From contig BLMC01000008.1 of assembly GCA_011959805.1 (NCBI GenBank), positions 1 to 64,000 of the forward strand: 64,000 nucleotides of DNA. Reading direction: 5' to 3'. The DNA is from Lachnospiraceae bacterium (lineage in GTDB: Bacteria > Bacillota > Clostridia > Lachnospirales > Lachnospiraceae). A model generated the notes under the pieces. That model saw only the letters and a list, made by a program, of their open reading frames with translations, was not told where the DNA came from and made no database searches. The translations under genes and the position numbers were made by a program. Shown here piece by piece: positions 28,333-36,342 of the stretch; position 1 is the stretch's first letter; every line of letters begins with the position of its first letter.

Positions 28333-29322
28333 ATGTATGGATTTGGTACAATGATTGATCAACTGAAAAAAAACCCAAAAACTATCGTCTTCACAGAAGG
28401 TACGGACCCACGTATTCTTGAGGCGGCTTCCCGTCTTTTGGCAAGTAGTTTCCTTCATCCTATTCTTGTTGGCAATGAGGAAGAGGTTTTGAGTGCTGCG
28501 GAGGAAGCTGGCTACAATATTCGCGGTGCACAAATTATTGACAGCAAGCATTATGACCGCTTTGATGAGATGGTTGAACGATTTTGCGAACTTCGCAAAG
28601 GCAAAGGCATGACAAAGGAAGACGCAAAAAGTATTTTATCCCAGCCAAATTATTTTGGCACAATGCTTGTAGAAATGGGGGTAGCAGATTCCCTTCTTGG
28701 CGGCGCCACATACTCTACAGCAGATACAGTTCGCCCTGCTCTTCAGATTATCAAGACAAAGCCAGGCAACAATATTGTATCTTCCTGCTTTATTCTTGTA
28801 CGTCCTGGCGCAACTGGAGAAAACGAAGTTCTTGCTATGAGTGATTGTGCCATCAATATCAATCCTACAGAAGATGAACTCGTAGAAATTTGTGGTGAGA
28901 CTATCGAGTGCGCTAAAATTTTTGGTGTGGACCCAAAAGTTGCATTTCTAAGTTACTCAACACTTGGTTCCGGAAAAGGACCTGATGTAGAGAAAATGAG
29001 AAATGCTGCGCTAAAAGCAAAGGTAAAATATCCAATGACTCCAATTGAAGGAGAATTGCAGTTTGACTCAGCCGTTTCTCCGCGTGTGGCGCGTACAAAA
29101 TGCCCAAAATCAGCAGTTGCAGGCCATGCAAACACTTTTATATTCCCAGATTTAAGCTCTGGAAATATGGGTTACAAAATTGCACAGAGAATGGGTAATT
29201 TCGAGGCGTATGGACCAATTCTTCTAGGACTAAACGCACCAGTCAATGACCTTTCCCGCGGATGTAATGCGATTGAAGTATATTCGATGGCAATTATTAC
29301 AGCAGCGTTAGTAATCGATTAG
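28333..29322 (+). CDS. pta: Phosphate acetyltransferase
   Basis: Pta converts acetyl-CoA and phosphate to acetyl phosphate, the first step of acetate and ATP formation. The PTA_PTB domain fills the 329-residue protein. Conserved blocks include IVFTEGTDPRILEAA, ADSLLGGATYSTADTVRPALQII, and ANTFIFPDLSSGNMGYKIAQR near the end. It is the short Firmicutes form without the N-terminal DRTGG region. No ackA follows, which is unusual because the two genes are often adjacent. Structured repeats flank it on both sides in the same orientation. Confidence 0.96.
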   Translation: MYGFGTMIDQLKKNPKTIVFTEGTDPRILEAASRLLASSFLHPILVGNEEEVLSAAEEAGYNIRGAQIIDSKHYDRFDEMVERFCELRKGKGMTKEDAKSILSQPNYFGTMLVEMGVADSLLGGATYSTADTVRPALQIIKTKPGNNIVSSCFILVRPGATGENEVLAMSDCAININPTEDELVEICGETIECAKIFGVDPKVAFLSYSTLGSGKGPDVEKMRNAALKAKVKYPMTPIEGELQFDSAVSPRVARTKCPKSAVAGHANTFIFPDLSSGNMGYKIAQRMGNFEAYGPILLGLNAPVNDLSRGCNAIEVYSMAIITAALVID

Positions 29323-29335
29323 AAAATATTGTTTT

Positions 29336-29400
29336 CTCGCTCCAGACATCTTTCAGCTTCTGCTGACATTTTTTCCATTGGACGCCCATGTGCATAAAAA
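29336..29400 (+). repeat. Structured interspersed repeat, copy R2 (3' half)
   Basis: Only the second half of the element is present: the end of hairpin I (CTCGCTCCAGAC), the inner stem CAGCttcTGCTG, TTTTTTCCATTGGACGCC and the tail ATGTGCATAAA. The tail runs directly into the terminator at 29399-29430. It lies 13 bases after the pta stop codon. Confidence 0.75.
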
Positions 29401-29430
29401 AGCAGACCAAGAATTAGGGTCTGCTTTTTT
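29399..29430. terminator. Bidirectional terminator between pta and degV
   Basis: AGCAGACC/GGTCTGCT form a stem with a 9-base loop. There is a T-tract on the plus strand after the stem and a matching T-tract on the minus strand, so it can end both pta and the convergent degV transcript. Confidence 0.85.
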
Positions 29431-29440
29431 AATACCATTC

Positions 29441-30310
29441 TTATCTTAATTTCTTACAACATGTCACTGCTAGAGAACCTGGTCCTATGTGACATGACAC
29501 ACTCAACGATAATGGGTCCACTGCAACAATCGGATAATCTGGAAGCTGTGCTTGAACTTCTTCCTGAAAAATTTTTGCCGCCTCCTCATTTTGTGTATGC
29601 GCCATTGCCAAATAAATCTGGTTATCAGGTGAAAGACCACCAAAACGTTTCTCAATATCATTCTTAATAGCATTAATCATAATAGACTTTGCCTGATTTA
29701 CAGTTCTTGCTTTTGCAAAGGCATCTAGTTTTTCTCCTTGTATCTGCAAAACTGGTTTTAGACGCAACAGTGTTCCAAGCGCGGCTGCTGCCGGCGTAAT
29801 ACGCCCTCCTTTTTTGAGATAATACAGCGTATCAATCATAATATAAATGCTAGAATTGAATTTATCTGCCTCCAAAATCTCCTTGATTTCACTGCCGCTC
29901 TTTCCTTCTTTCATAAGTGCAATCGCATCAAATACCGACTGCTTCTGTGTGACAGAAATCCGTTGATTATTTACTACATGAACTTTTCCGTTATAGTCCT
30001 GCGCCAACATAATGGCAGTCTGACAAGAACCACTTAATCCACTCGACATGGGAATATGCACCACTTCATCATTGTCCTTTAGAAGCTTGTCCCAAAGTCC
30101 TAAAATAGACTCCGGTGATGGCTGTGAAGTGGAAATATCTGCATTCTGAGCAAGTCTTTGATAAAACTCATCCTGGCTAAGTGTAATTTCCTCATAATAA
30201 GTTTCCCCATCAATCATAAAGGGCATTGGTAGCACATGGATTCCAAGTTCCTTTGCCTGACCTTGTGTGATACCACTATTGCTATCCGTAACAATTACTA
30301 TTTTCGACAT
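29441..30310 (-). CDS. DegV family fatty-acid-binding protein
   Basis: DegV/FakB-type proteins bind a fatty acid and present it to a FakA kinase. The 289-residue protein begins IVIVTDSNSGITQGQ and shows the family's ISTSQPSPE and MSSGLSGSCQTA segments, which contact the lipid carboxylate. The FakA-like kinase gene lies about 2 kb upstream in the same direction, with recG between them, so the two may cooperate in using exogenous fatty acids. That link is inferred from family knowledge. Confidence 0.9.
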   Translation of the reverse strand: MSKIVIVTDSNSGITQGQAKELGIHVLPMPFMIDGETYYEEITLSQDEFYQRLAQNADISTSQPSPESILGLWDKLLKDNDEVVHIPMSSGLSGSCQTAIMLAQDYNGKVHVVNNQRISVTQKQSVFDAIALMKEGKSGSEIKEILEADKFNSSIYIMIDTLYYLKKGGRITPAAAALGTLLRLKPVLQIQGEKLDAFAKARTVNQAKSIMINAIKNDIEKRFGGLSPDNQIYLAMAHTQNEEAAKIFQEEVQAQLPDYPIVAVDPLSLSVSCHIGPGSLAVTCCKKLR

Positions 30311-30393
30311 ATCATCCTATCTCCCTGTTGTTATAAAATAGTTTTCCCTGTATATTGTTTTTCATACAATCATAACAGAGATCAAATATCTAT

Positions 30394-32478
30394 TTATATA
30401 TTAATAAAATCAACATTAGAAGCAATATTTGTCTCATAATGCTCCCAAAACACTTGATATTCTCTGGAATACTTTTCTGGATGCGTATAGGCATCATACA
30501 GATTTGCAGCACAGTTTTGTGCCTCTTGAAGAATTTTGGCATCCTGATAAATATCGCCCAGACGAAACTGAAATTGACCACTCTGTCGAATACCGAATAA
30601 ATCTCCTGGCCCTCTTAATCTCATATCTTCTGACGAGATAAAAAAACCATCATTCGACCGATTAAGTACCTGTAATCGCTCCATTGTATCATTCTGGGTT
30701 GTACTAGATATCAATATACAATAAGACTGGTCTTTGCCACGTCCAACACGCCCCCGAAGCTGATGCAACTGCGCAAGACCAAACCGCTCTGCATTTTCCA
30801 CCAACATCACCGTGGCATTGGGCACATTGATACCAACCTCAATAACCGTAGTAGATACCAGTACATCGATACGATGTGCCGCAAATTCCTCCATAATAAA
30901 ATTTTTTGCCTTTGGATTCATCTGACCGTGAAGATATTCCACACACACTGTTTCTGGCAATGTTTTTTTTAACTTTTCTGTGTATTCTACCACATTTTCC
31001 AGAATCGGCATATCCCCCATTATCTCATCATTTGGTTCGACCATAGGACAAATCACATAAACTTGCCTACCATTTTCCACTTCTTTTGCTATAAATTCAT
31101 AAGCTTTTTGCCGATAATTTGTATTGACAACACAATTTTTAATTGGAAGCCTATTTGCTGGTAACTCATCCATAACGGAAATGTCCAAATCTCCATATAA
31201 AATCAAGGCAAGCGTCCTGGGAATAGGGGTTGCACTCATAACAAGGATATGCGGTTGCATCCCTTTTAGCGCCAAAGTCTCACGCTGTTTTACACCAAAC
31301 CGATGCTGCTCATCTGTAATTACCAATCGAAGGTCATGAAAATCAACATCATCTTGCAACAACGCTTGTGTACCAATAATCACATTTCCAGTGCCAAGAA
31401 CAATATTTTCTTTTGCTCTGCGCTTCTCTTTTGCTGTCAACGAACCAGTCAAAAGCACTGGTTTTAACGGCAATTGATAATTTTGCACCAATTCCAAAAC
31501 AGATTCATAATGTTGTTTTGCAAGCACCTCTGTCGGAGCCATAAACGCTGCCTGATGGTGATTCATCACACACATAAGTATCGCTAAGACTGCCACAATT
31601 GTTTTTCCAGAGCCTACATCTCCCTGAACAAGTCGGTTCATTAGGCGTGTAGAGCACATATCTTGTTCTATCTCTTCCCAAACCCGCCTTTGTGCGGCTG
31701 TAAGTTTATAAGGCAGCTTACAAATTAAATCTTGACAAGCAGCAACGCGCATCATTGGCGCATCATTAGTTTCCTGTGCTGTCATATCCTTTAAAATCAT
31801 AATCGATAAAATAAAAAACAAGAATTCTTCAAATACAAGACGTTTTCTGGCAGCAGTTAACTCTATATAATTTTTTGGAAAATGAATTCCTGTTACGGCA
31901 GATTTTAATTCAGGCAGTCCATATCTTTGACAGACGCACGCCGGCAGATAATCCTGTCCCCAGTCCAGACAGTCCACTGCCAAATGCATTATTTTTGTTA
32001 TCGCGGCAATAGTAAGCCCTTTTGTAGTCGGATAAATTGGCGTGAGTCGATGCACATTTTGCGCAAATTCTTGAGCACTTACAATTTTGGGTTGGTCGAA
32101 CGTAATCATATGATTTTTCAATACAATACGCCCGCGAAAAATATATTGTTTTCCAACTTGAAGATTATTTTTTATATAAGGCATATTAAAATAAATAATA
32201 TCACATGCACCCGTGTCATCTTTAATACGCACAGTAGTAATAGACATATTTTTCCTTATATGTATCGTCTGGGGAGCACTGATAACCATAGCGCGTACCG
32301 CATGCACCTGATTTTCTTTCAGCTCCCCTATTTTCACAATGTCACGCCACTCCTCGTAATCTCTAGGATAATGTTTAATTAAGTCCTCAATGCTAAAAAT
32401 ATTTAACTTATGATAGAATATCGCTGTCTTCTCACCGATGCCTTTTAGTTCTGTAATCGGATCATTTAAACGCATCAT
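30394..32478 (-). CDS. recG: ATP-dependent DNA helicase RecG
   Basis: RecG remodels stalled replication forks and branched DNA. An N-terminal wedge/OB domain (ITELKGIGEKTA, then TTVRIKDDTGACD) precedes the helicase core with Walker A GDVGSGKT, DEQH box ITDEQHRFG, ATPIPRTL and QLRGRVGRG. The ORF track begins at 32526; the ATG at 32478 follows GGAGTG and gives 694 residues. It begins 4 bases after the FakA-like gene's stop. Confidence 0.96.
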   Translation of the reverse strand: MMRLNDPITELKGIGEKTAIFYHKLNIFSIEDLIKHYPRDYEEWRDIVKIGELKENQVHAVRAMVISAPQTIHIRKNMSITTVRIKDDTGACDIIYFNMPYIKNNLQVGKQYIFRGRIVLKNHMITFDQPKIVSAQEFAQNVHRLTPIYPTTKGLTIAAITKIMHLAVDCLDWGQDYLPACVCQRYGLPELKSAVTGIHFPKNYIELTAARKRLVFEEFLFFILSIMILKDMTAQETNDAPMMRVAACQDLICKLPYKLTAAQRRVWEEIEQDMCSTRLMNRLVQGDVGSGKTIVAVLAILMCVMNHHQAAFMAPTEVLAKQHYESVLELVQNYQLPLKPVLLTGSLTAKEKRRAKENIVLGTGNVIIGTQALLQDDVDFHDLRLVITDEQHRFGVKQRETLALKGMQPHILVMSATPIPRTLALILYGDLDISVMDELPANRLPIKNCVVNTNYRQKAYEFIAKEVENGRQVYVICPMVEPNDEIMGDMPILENVVEYTEKLKKTLPETVCVEYLHGQMNPKAKNFIMEEFAAHRIDVLVSTTVIEVGINVPNATVMLVENAERFGLAQLHQLRGRVGRGKDQSYCILISSTTQNDTMERLQVLNRSNDGFFISSEDMRLRGPGDLFGIRQSGQFQFRLGDIYQDAKILQEAQNCAANLYDAYTHPEKYSREYQVFWEHYETNIASNVDFINI

Positions 32479-32482
32479 ATTA

Positions 32483-34207
32483 TCACTCCGCAGAGACAAT
32501 ATAAGAATAGATTGGCTGTCCTCCAAACTGAAGTTCTACATCACAACTACCAAACTCTGTCCGAACCATATCAGCAAGTTCCTGCGCCTGCTCTTTCTGA
32601 ATAATATCACCGTAATATATACTAATCAGTTCATACTCATCCGACATCATTTCTTGAATCATATGAAATGCTACATCTTGCAAATTTGTACCAACTGCCA
32701 AAATGCCTTTATCACCAATTCCCATAAAATCCCCTTGATGAATCTCCTTATCATCAATCACAGTATCTCGCACTGCATACGTTACCTGACCAGTTGCGAC
32801 ATGTTGAACCTCTTCCTTCATAACAGCCTCATTTTCCTCCACGGAAATGTCTGGAACATAGTTGATAATTGCAGTAATGCCTTGTGGTACTGTCTTTGTT
32901 GGAATCACAATAATATTTTTATCATTTGTCAACTGTTTCGCCTGGTTTGCTGCAAGAATGATATTTTTATTGTTAGGGAATATGAAAATATTATCTGCAT
33001 CTAGTTTTTCTATAGCATTGAGCATATCCTCTGTGCTAGGATTCATTGTTTGACCGCCCTCAATAATATAATCCACTCCTAAAGAGCGAAAAATCTCATT
33101 CATTCCCTCACCAATTGAAACTGCAATAAATCCCGTTTCTTTATGTCCGATTACCATGTTTTCCTTGGTCTCTGGTTCATTTTTTTCTGGAAGCACAGTG
33201 CTTTGCATCTGTTTCTCCATCATATCGGAAACCTTCTCATCTCGCTCAAGACGCATATTTTCAATAATGATTGTTGTGAGAGAACCATACCGCAGCGCCT
33301 TTTGCATAGCAAGTCCAGGATCATTTGTATGCACATGTACCTTGACAATCTCATCATCTGCCACAACTACAATCGAGTCTCCTATCGAGGAAAGATATTC
33401 TTTAAAGTCCATTTCCTGCTTGATATTAAATGGTTTGCTTAACATAATCAAAAACTGTGTACAGTAACAGAACTTAATCTCTGCGTTTGCCTGCGCTTCA
33501 ATTGTGGAAGACATTGCACTCTGTTGAATAGTACCTCCTAAACTAGCTTTCGCTTTGTCAGAACTATCCACAGAGAAATCTATTTCCTTGCCAAGAAATG
33601 CATCGTAAGCACCTTTGAGTACCTCTACCAGCCCTTGTCCGCCAGAATCAACTACACCAGCTTGTTTTAATACAGGAAGCATCTCCGGTGTTCGTGCAAG
33701 CACTACATCTGCCTCTTTGATAATTTCTCCAATAAATACTTCTAAATCTTTCTCCCCGGCCATCGCAAGGTCGTTTGCCCGCTTCGCAGCGCCCTTTGCG
33801 ACCGTCAAAATTGTTCCTTCCTTTGGCTTCATAACTGCTTTGTATGCTGTCTCTACCGCCTTCTCGCAAGCCGAAGCAAGAATTGCTACATTAATCTCAT
33901 CATACTCTCGAATAACTTTTGTAAATCCTCTGAAAAGCTGTGACAATATAACGCCAGAGTTTCCCCTTGCACCTCTTAAAGAACCTGACGAAATTGCTTT
34001 TGACAAAGAAGCCATATCCGGTTCTGCAATCGCTGCCACTTCCCGAGCAGCAGACATAATTGTCATCGACATATTAGTGCCAGTATCTCCATCTGGAACA
34101 GGAAAGACATTGAGTTCATTAATCCATTCCTTCTTATTCTCCAGATTTTTTGCTCCGGCAAGAAACATCTTTGATAACATTTTCGCATCGATTACATTTA
34201 ATCCCAC
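32483..34207 (-). CDS. fakA: DAK2-domain fatty acid kinase FakA-like protein (YloV)
   Basis: FakA phosphorylates fatty acids bound to DegV-type FakB proteins. The N-terminal DAK2 kinase domain has the nucleotide/metal motif PVPDGDTGTNM and SGSLRGARGNSGVILSQ. The middle and C-terminal DegV-like domains complete the 574-residue protein, normal for YloV. It starts with GTG, 8 bases after GGAGG. It lies between the asp23-like gene and recG, the conserved Firmicutes order. Confidence 0.9.
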   Translation of the reverse strand: MGLNVIDAKMLSKMFLAGAKNLENKKEWINELNVFPVPDGDTGTNMSMTIMSAAREVAAIAEPDMASLSKAISSGSLRGARGNSGVILSQLFRGFTKVIREYDEINVAILASACEKAVETAYKAVMKPKEGTILTVAKGAAKRANDLAMAGEKDLEVFIGEIIKEADVVLARTPEMLPVLKQAGVVDSGGQGLVEVLKGAYDAFLGKEIDFSVDSSDKAKASLGGTIQQSAMSSTIEAQANAEIKFCYCTQFLIMLSKPFNIKQEMDFKEYLSSIGDSIVVVADDEIVKVHVHTNDPGLAMQKALRYGSLTTIIIENMRLERDEKVSDMMEKQMQSTVLPEKNEPETKENMVIGHKETGFIAVSIGEGMNEIFRSLGVDYIIEGGQTMNPSTEDMLNAIEKLDADNIFIFPNNKNIILAANQAKQLTNDKNIIVIPTKTVPQGITAIINYVPDISVEENEAVMKEEVQHVATGQVTYAVRDTVIDDKEIHQGDFMGIGDKGILAVGTNLQDVAFHMIQEMMSDEYELISIYYGDIIQKEQAQELADMVRTEFGSCDVELQFGGQPIYSYIVSAE

Positions 34208-34221
34208 TTCAGAAATCCTCC

Positions 34222-34578
34222 TTAATCAATCACTCGAACGCCCTCAACAAAGATGTTGATGTTTTCGATTTCGAGACCTGTGAAATTTTCAACCTTGTAC
34301 TTTACATTATTAATCAAATTATCGCACACAGTAATAATACTTACACCATAGGCAACAATCACGTGAAAGTTAAGAAGCAATTTATTATTGACAATATTTA
34401 CTGATATTCCATGCGTAATGCTTTCTTTCATCAAAAGTTTTACCAAGCCATCCTTTACATTCACTGAAGCCATGCCAACAATTCCAAAACATTCTACCGC
34501 CACACTTCCAGCGTACTGGGCAATCACTTCAGGATCAATATAGATATTCCCCATATGGGTATTCATAGATCCTTTCAT
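34222..34578 (-). CDS. Asp23/Gls24 family envelope stress protein (YloU-like)
   Basis: These small proteins attach to the membrane or cell envelope and respond to alkaline or cell-wall stress; their mechanism is unclear. The 118-residue protein carries the family core VIAQYAGSVAVECFGIVGM and the LLNFHVIVAYGVSI strand. AGGAGG lies 6 bases before the ATG. The asp23-fakA-recG order is conserved. The upstream region contains a degenerate structured repeat. Confidence 0.9.
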   Translation of the reverse strand: MKGSMNTHMGNIYIDPEVIAQYAGSVAVECFGIVGMASVNVKDGLVKLLMKESITHGISVNIVNNKLLLNFHVIVAYGVSIITVCDNLINNVKYKVENFTGLEIENINIFVEGVRVID

Positions 34579-34611
34579 AGAAATCCTCCTTCTGTTGTTC
34601 CATCATTCCAT

Positions 34612-34694
34612 AATCAAGTAGGAAATTCCTACTCACTGCACAACCTGCGCGCCTCTTGACGTCTTATTTTCTCTATACAGATCTGTGCATAAAT
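34612..34694 (+). repeat. Structured interspersed repeat, copy R3 (degenerate)
   Basis: Hairpin I is clear (AAGTAGGAaatTCCTACTC) and the GCGCGCC linker and CTGTGCATAAA tail remain, but the second hairpin no longer pairs well. It lies about 35 bases upstream of the Asp23-like start codon, antisense to that gene's leader. Confidence 0.55.
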
Positions 34695-34782
34695 TTAAGA
34701 ATGCCACCGGCATCTTGCTGTGACATGCAAATCAACTCTGCTGACATAAACTAATTCACACGCTCGCAATCTTACCAGAGGC

Positions 34783-34865
34783 TTATCTTAGTCGAAATTA
34801 TATCTAGGACAAAGTTATATTTTTTTACCACTCATAGAAGTGGAAGTCTTCTCCGACTAAGATAA
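34783..34865. repeat. Inverted-repeat element with internal hairpin
   Basis: Perfect 12-base arms TTATCTTAGTCG and CGACTAAGATAA enclose 59 bases, which contain a smaller hairpin CCACT/AGTGG. Subterminal hairpins of this type occur at IS200/IS605 ends and in their non-autonomous derivatives. No transposase or tnpB is present, so the assignment is only a suggestion. Confidence 0.5.
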
Positions 34866-34970
34866 AAAACACTAATGTTATTATTATAACCGTTTTTTGG
34901 TAAAAAAGAAACATATATTTTTATAGAATTCATTGTTTGCAAAAAAATTACATTTTTTATGAAAAATAAC

Positions 34971-34999
34971 TTGCCAAAAGCCTGTTTTTTTGATAAGAT
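34971..34999 (+). promoter_or_regulatory. Sigma-A promoter of rpmB
   Basis: TTGCCA (34971-34976) and TAAGAT (34994-34999) are separated by 17 bases. The predicted start is near 35006, leaving a leader of about 43 bases before the ATG. Confidence 0.75.
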
Positions 35000-35048
35000 A
35001 CAAATGTTGTGAGTCGAATGACTTAGTTTAGTCGAGGAGGTGCTAACG

Positions 35049-35234
35049 ATGGCAAAATGTGATATTTGTGGCAAAGGCGTTCATTTCGGTAATAACGTAA
35101 GCCATTCTCATAGAAGATCCAATGCGATTTGGAATTCCAATGTAAAGAGTGTGAAATGCAAAGTAAATGGAGCTGCTAAGAGAATGCATGTATGTACAAG
35201 ATGTTTGCGTTCTGGAGCTATTGAAAGAGCATAA
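35049..35234 (+). CDS. rpmB: 50S ribosomal protein L28
   Basis: L28 is a small 50S subunit protein. The 61-residue sequence starts MAKCDICGKGVHFGNNVSHSH and ends with CTRCLRSGAIERA, so it is the zinc-ribbon (C+) form with two CxxC pairs. The start at 35049 follows GAGGAGGTGC; the ORF-track start at 35040 lies inside that ribosome binding site. It is transcribed alone, opposite to its neighbours. Confidence 0.97.
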   Translation: MAKCDICGKGVHFGNNVSHSHRRSNAIWNSNVKSVKCKVNGAAKRMHVCTRCLRSGAIERA

Positions 35235-35255
35235 TTAGAATTATAGTGATATTAT

Positions 35256-35343
35256 CAAATAGGGGAAGGTAAATCTTCCCCTATTTGCTGTGCATGTGTT
35301 TACCAACTCTGCTAACTATTTTCTTATAAACACCTGTATATAA
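35256..35343 (+). repeat. Structured interspersed repeat, copy R4
   Basis: Hairpin I is a perfect 13-base stem, CAAATAGGGGAAG/CTTCCCCTATTTG with a 6-base loop. It is followed by a second stem GTGTTTA/TAAACAC around CAACTCTGCTAAC and a TGTATATAAG tail. The stem bases differ from other copies but still pair. Placed 22 bases after rpmB, hairpin I probably also acts as the rpmB terminator. Confidence 0.7.
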
Positions 35344-35370
35344 GAATTGATAATACTTTCTTTACTTCCC

Positions 35371-35400
35371 CGCCAAATACTTTTCTTTGGGCATCCATGT
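35371..35400 (+). repeat. Structured interspersed repeat, copy R5 (3' remnant)
   Basis: The stretch AAATACTTTTCTTTGGGCAT with the following CCATGT matches the 3' arm of hairpin II and the start of the tail in copies R2 and R8. It merges directly into copy R6, making a partial tandem. Confidence 0.5.
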
Positions 35401-35492
35401 AATCAAGTAGAGAAGATTCCTCTTCTCCTTACTCGCACGCCAGACACGGATAGCTTTCGCTGCATAGTTCCTCTCCGCGTTTGTGTACATAA
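35398..35492 (+). repeat. Structured interspersed repeat, copy R6
   Basis: This copy has hairpin I (AGTAGAGAAG...CTTCTCCTTACTC), a GCACGCC linker, hairpin II with outer arms ACACGG/CCGCGT and inner AGCtttcGCT, and the tail TGTGTACATAAA. The tail joins the terminator of the downstream minus-strand gene. Confidence 0.75.
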
Positions 35493-35533
35493 AAGAGTCG
35501 GTACTATTTAACTTTCATAGTACCGACTCTTTA
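35490..35533 (-). terminator. Terminator overlapping the end of the J-domain gene
   Basis: Perfect 15-base arms AAAGAGTCGGTACTA/TAGTACCGACTCTTT enclose an 11-base loop that contains the stop codon of the minus-strand gene. The last coding codons form one arm of the stem. The minus-strand T-tract is short and is followed directly by repeat copy R6. Confidence 0.75.
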
Positions 35534-36071
35534 AGTTTTCATACTCTGTCTGAATCAACAGCAATGTCTTAGTATCACCACATTTGTTATCTGGGTGAAA
35601 AATCTTCAGCAATTCTTTATAGCGCTTCCGCAAAGCCATATCATTGTCAACCCCTCGGAAAAAGCTTGTACTCTCATAAACACCAGACTCATACTGTGTA
35701 TGTGCTGACTTGGCACTCGACATTCGTTGACGCCGATACTTACTCTTTTCATGTTCAAAATTCAACCGTTCGCACTCCAACGCCTTCCTATCAATTGCCA
35801 ATTGCTGATATGCATCTTCAATAATTTTCTGTTTCTTAGCGATAAAAACCTCATTATCATCATATCGCTTTTGAATAGTTTTCTCACGCCTGTCCAAAAT
35901 ATTTTTATCTCGCTCAAGTTTTCGCTTTAAATCCTGTAATTCACGACTAAGCTCATGCAGCTCATCTCTTTTTGACTGAATTCTGACCTGCTCTTGAAAC
36001 ATCCATGCTTTCATCTTTTTGATATCATCTGGATCTTCAACCGCCATAAGCGCCTCATCAAAATCCAACAT
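35508..36071 (-). CDS. Coiled-coil protein with C-terminal J domain
   Basis: The first 120 residues are a long charged coiled coil (RDELHELSRELQDLKRKLER). The last 50 residues look like a J domain, with RYKELLKIFHPDNKCGD carrying the HPD motif that stimulates Hsp70 ATPase. J domains are usually N-terminal, so this C-terminal placement is unusual. It may recruit DnaK to a coiled-coil partner; that is inference. GGGAG precedes the ATG. Confidence 0.8.
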   Translation of the reverse strand: MLDFDEALMAVEDPDDIKKMKAWMFQEQVRIQSKRDELHELSRELQDLKRKLERDKNILDRREKTIQKRYDDNEVFIAKKQKIIEDAYQQLAIDRKALECERLNFEHEKSKYRRQRMSSAKSAHTQYESGVYESTSFFRGVDNDMALRKRYKELLKIFHPDNKCGDTKTLLLIQTEYENLKSRYYES

Positions 36072-36116
36072 ATTTACTACTCCCTTTTCAATCCAAACTT
36101 GTACTTTGTTTTCTTC

Positions 36117-36260
36117 TTACCTACAGTCAAATAAATAATACCCCAAAATAATAAAAAATGCAATCAAAATTAATCCAATCCAAGTGCTTCCAATAACCAA
36201 CATAAAAAGCATGCCGATTGCAATCCAAAACAAGGTATAACCTACCAACTTACACATCAT
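36117..36260 (-). CDS. Small hydrophobic membrane protein (47 residues)
   Basis: Too short for the ORF track. It begins MMCKLVGYTLFWIAIGMLFM and has two hydrophobic segments separated by GSTW, predicted to form a hairpin in the membrane. GAGGTG lies 4-7 bases before the two possible ATG codons. It sits between gerW and the J-domain gene on the same strand. I do not recognise a family. Confidence 0.6.
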   Translation of the reverse strand: MMCKLVGYTLFWIAIGMLFMLVIGSTWIGLILIAFFIILGYYLFDCR

Positions 36261-36342
36261 CTTGCACCTCGGCACATCTTTCTTTATTATATGCGCCGCG
36301 CGCCTAATTTATAATTTATTTCCCATCATTCTTTAGATTCGT

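Larger units (their letters stand above)
34579..35048. other. Divergent intergenic region between asp23-like and rpmB genes
   Basis: This 470-base region holds the degenerate repeat copy R3 with a further remnant near 34725-34765 (CAACTCTGCTGACATAAAC resembles copy R4), an 83-base inverted-repeat structure at 34783-34865, an A/T-rich stretch, and the rpmB promoter. I see no additional ORF. Confidence 0.6.

Noticed and set aside
33615-34259. 214-codon plus-strand ORF opposite the FakA-like gene
   Set aside because: Lies wholly antisense to a well-supported conserved gene and has no ribosome binding site or recognisable domain.
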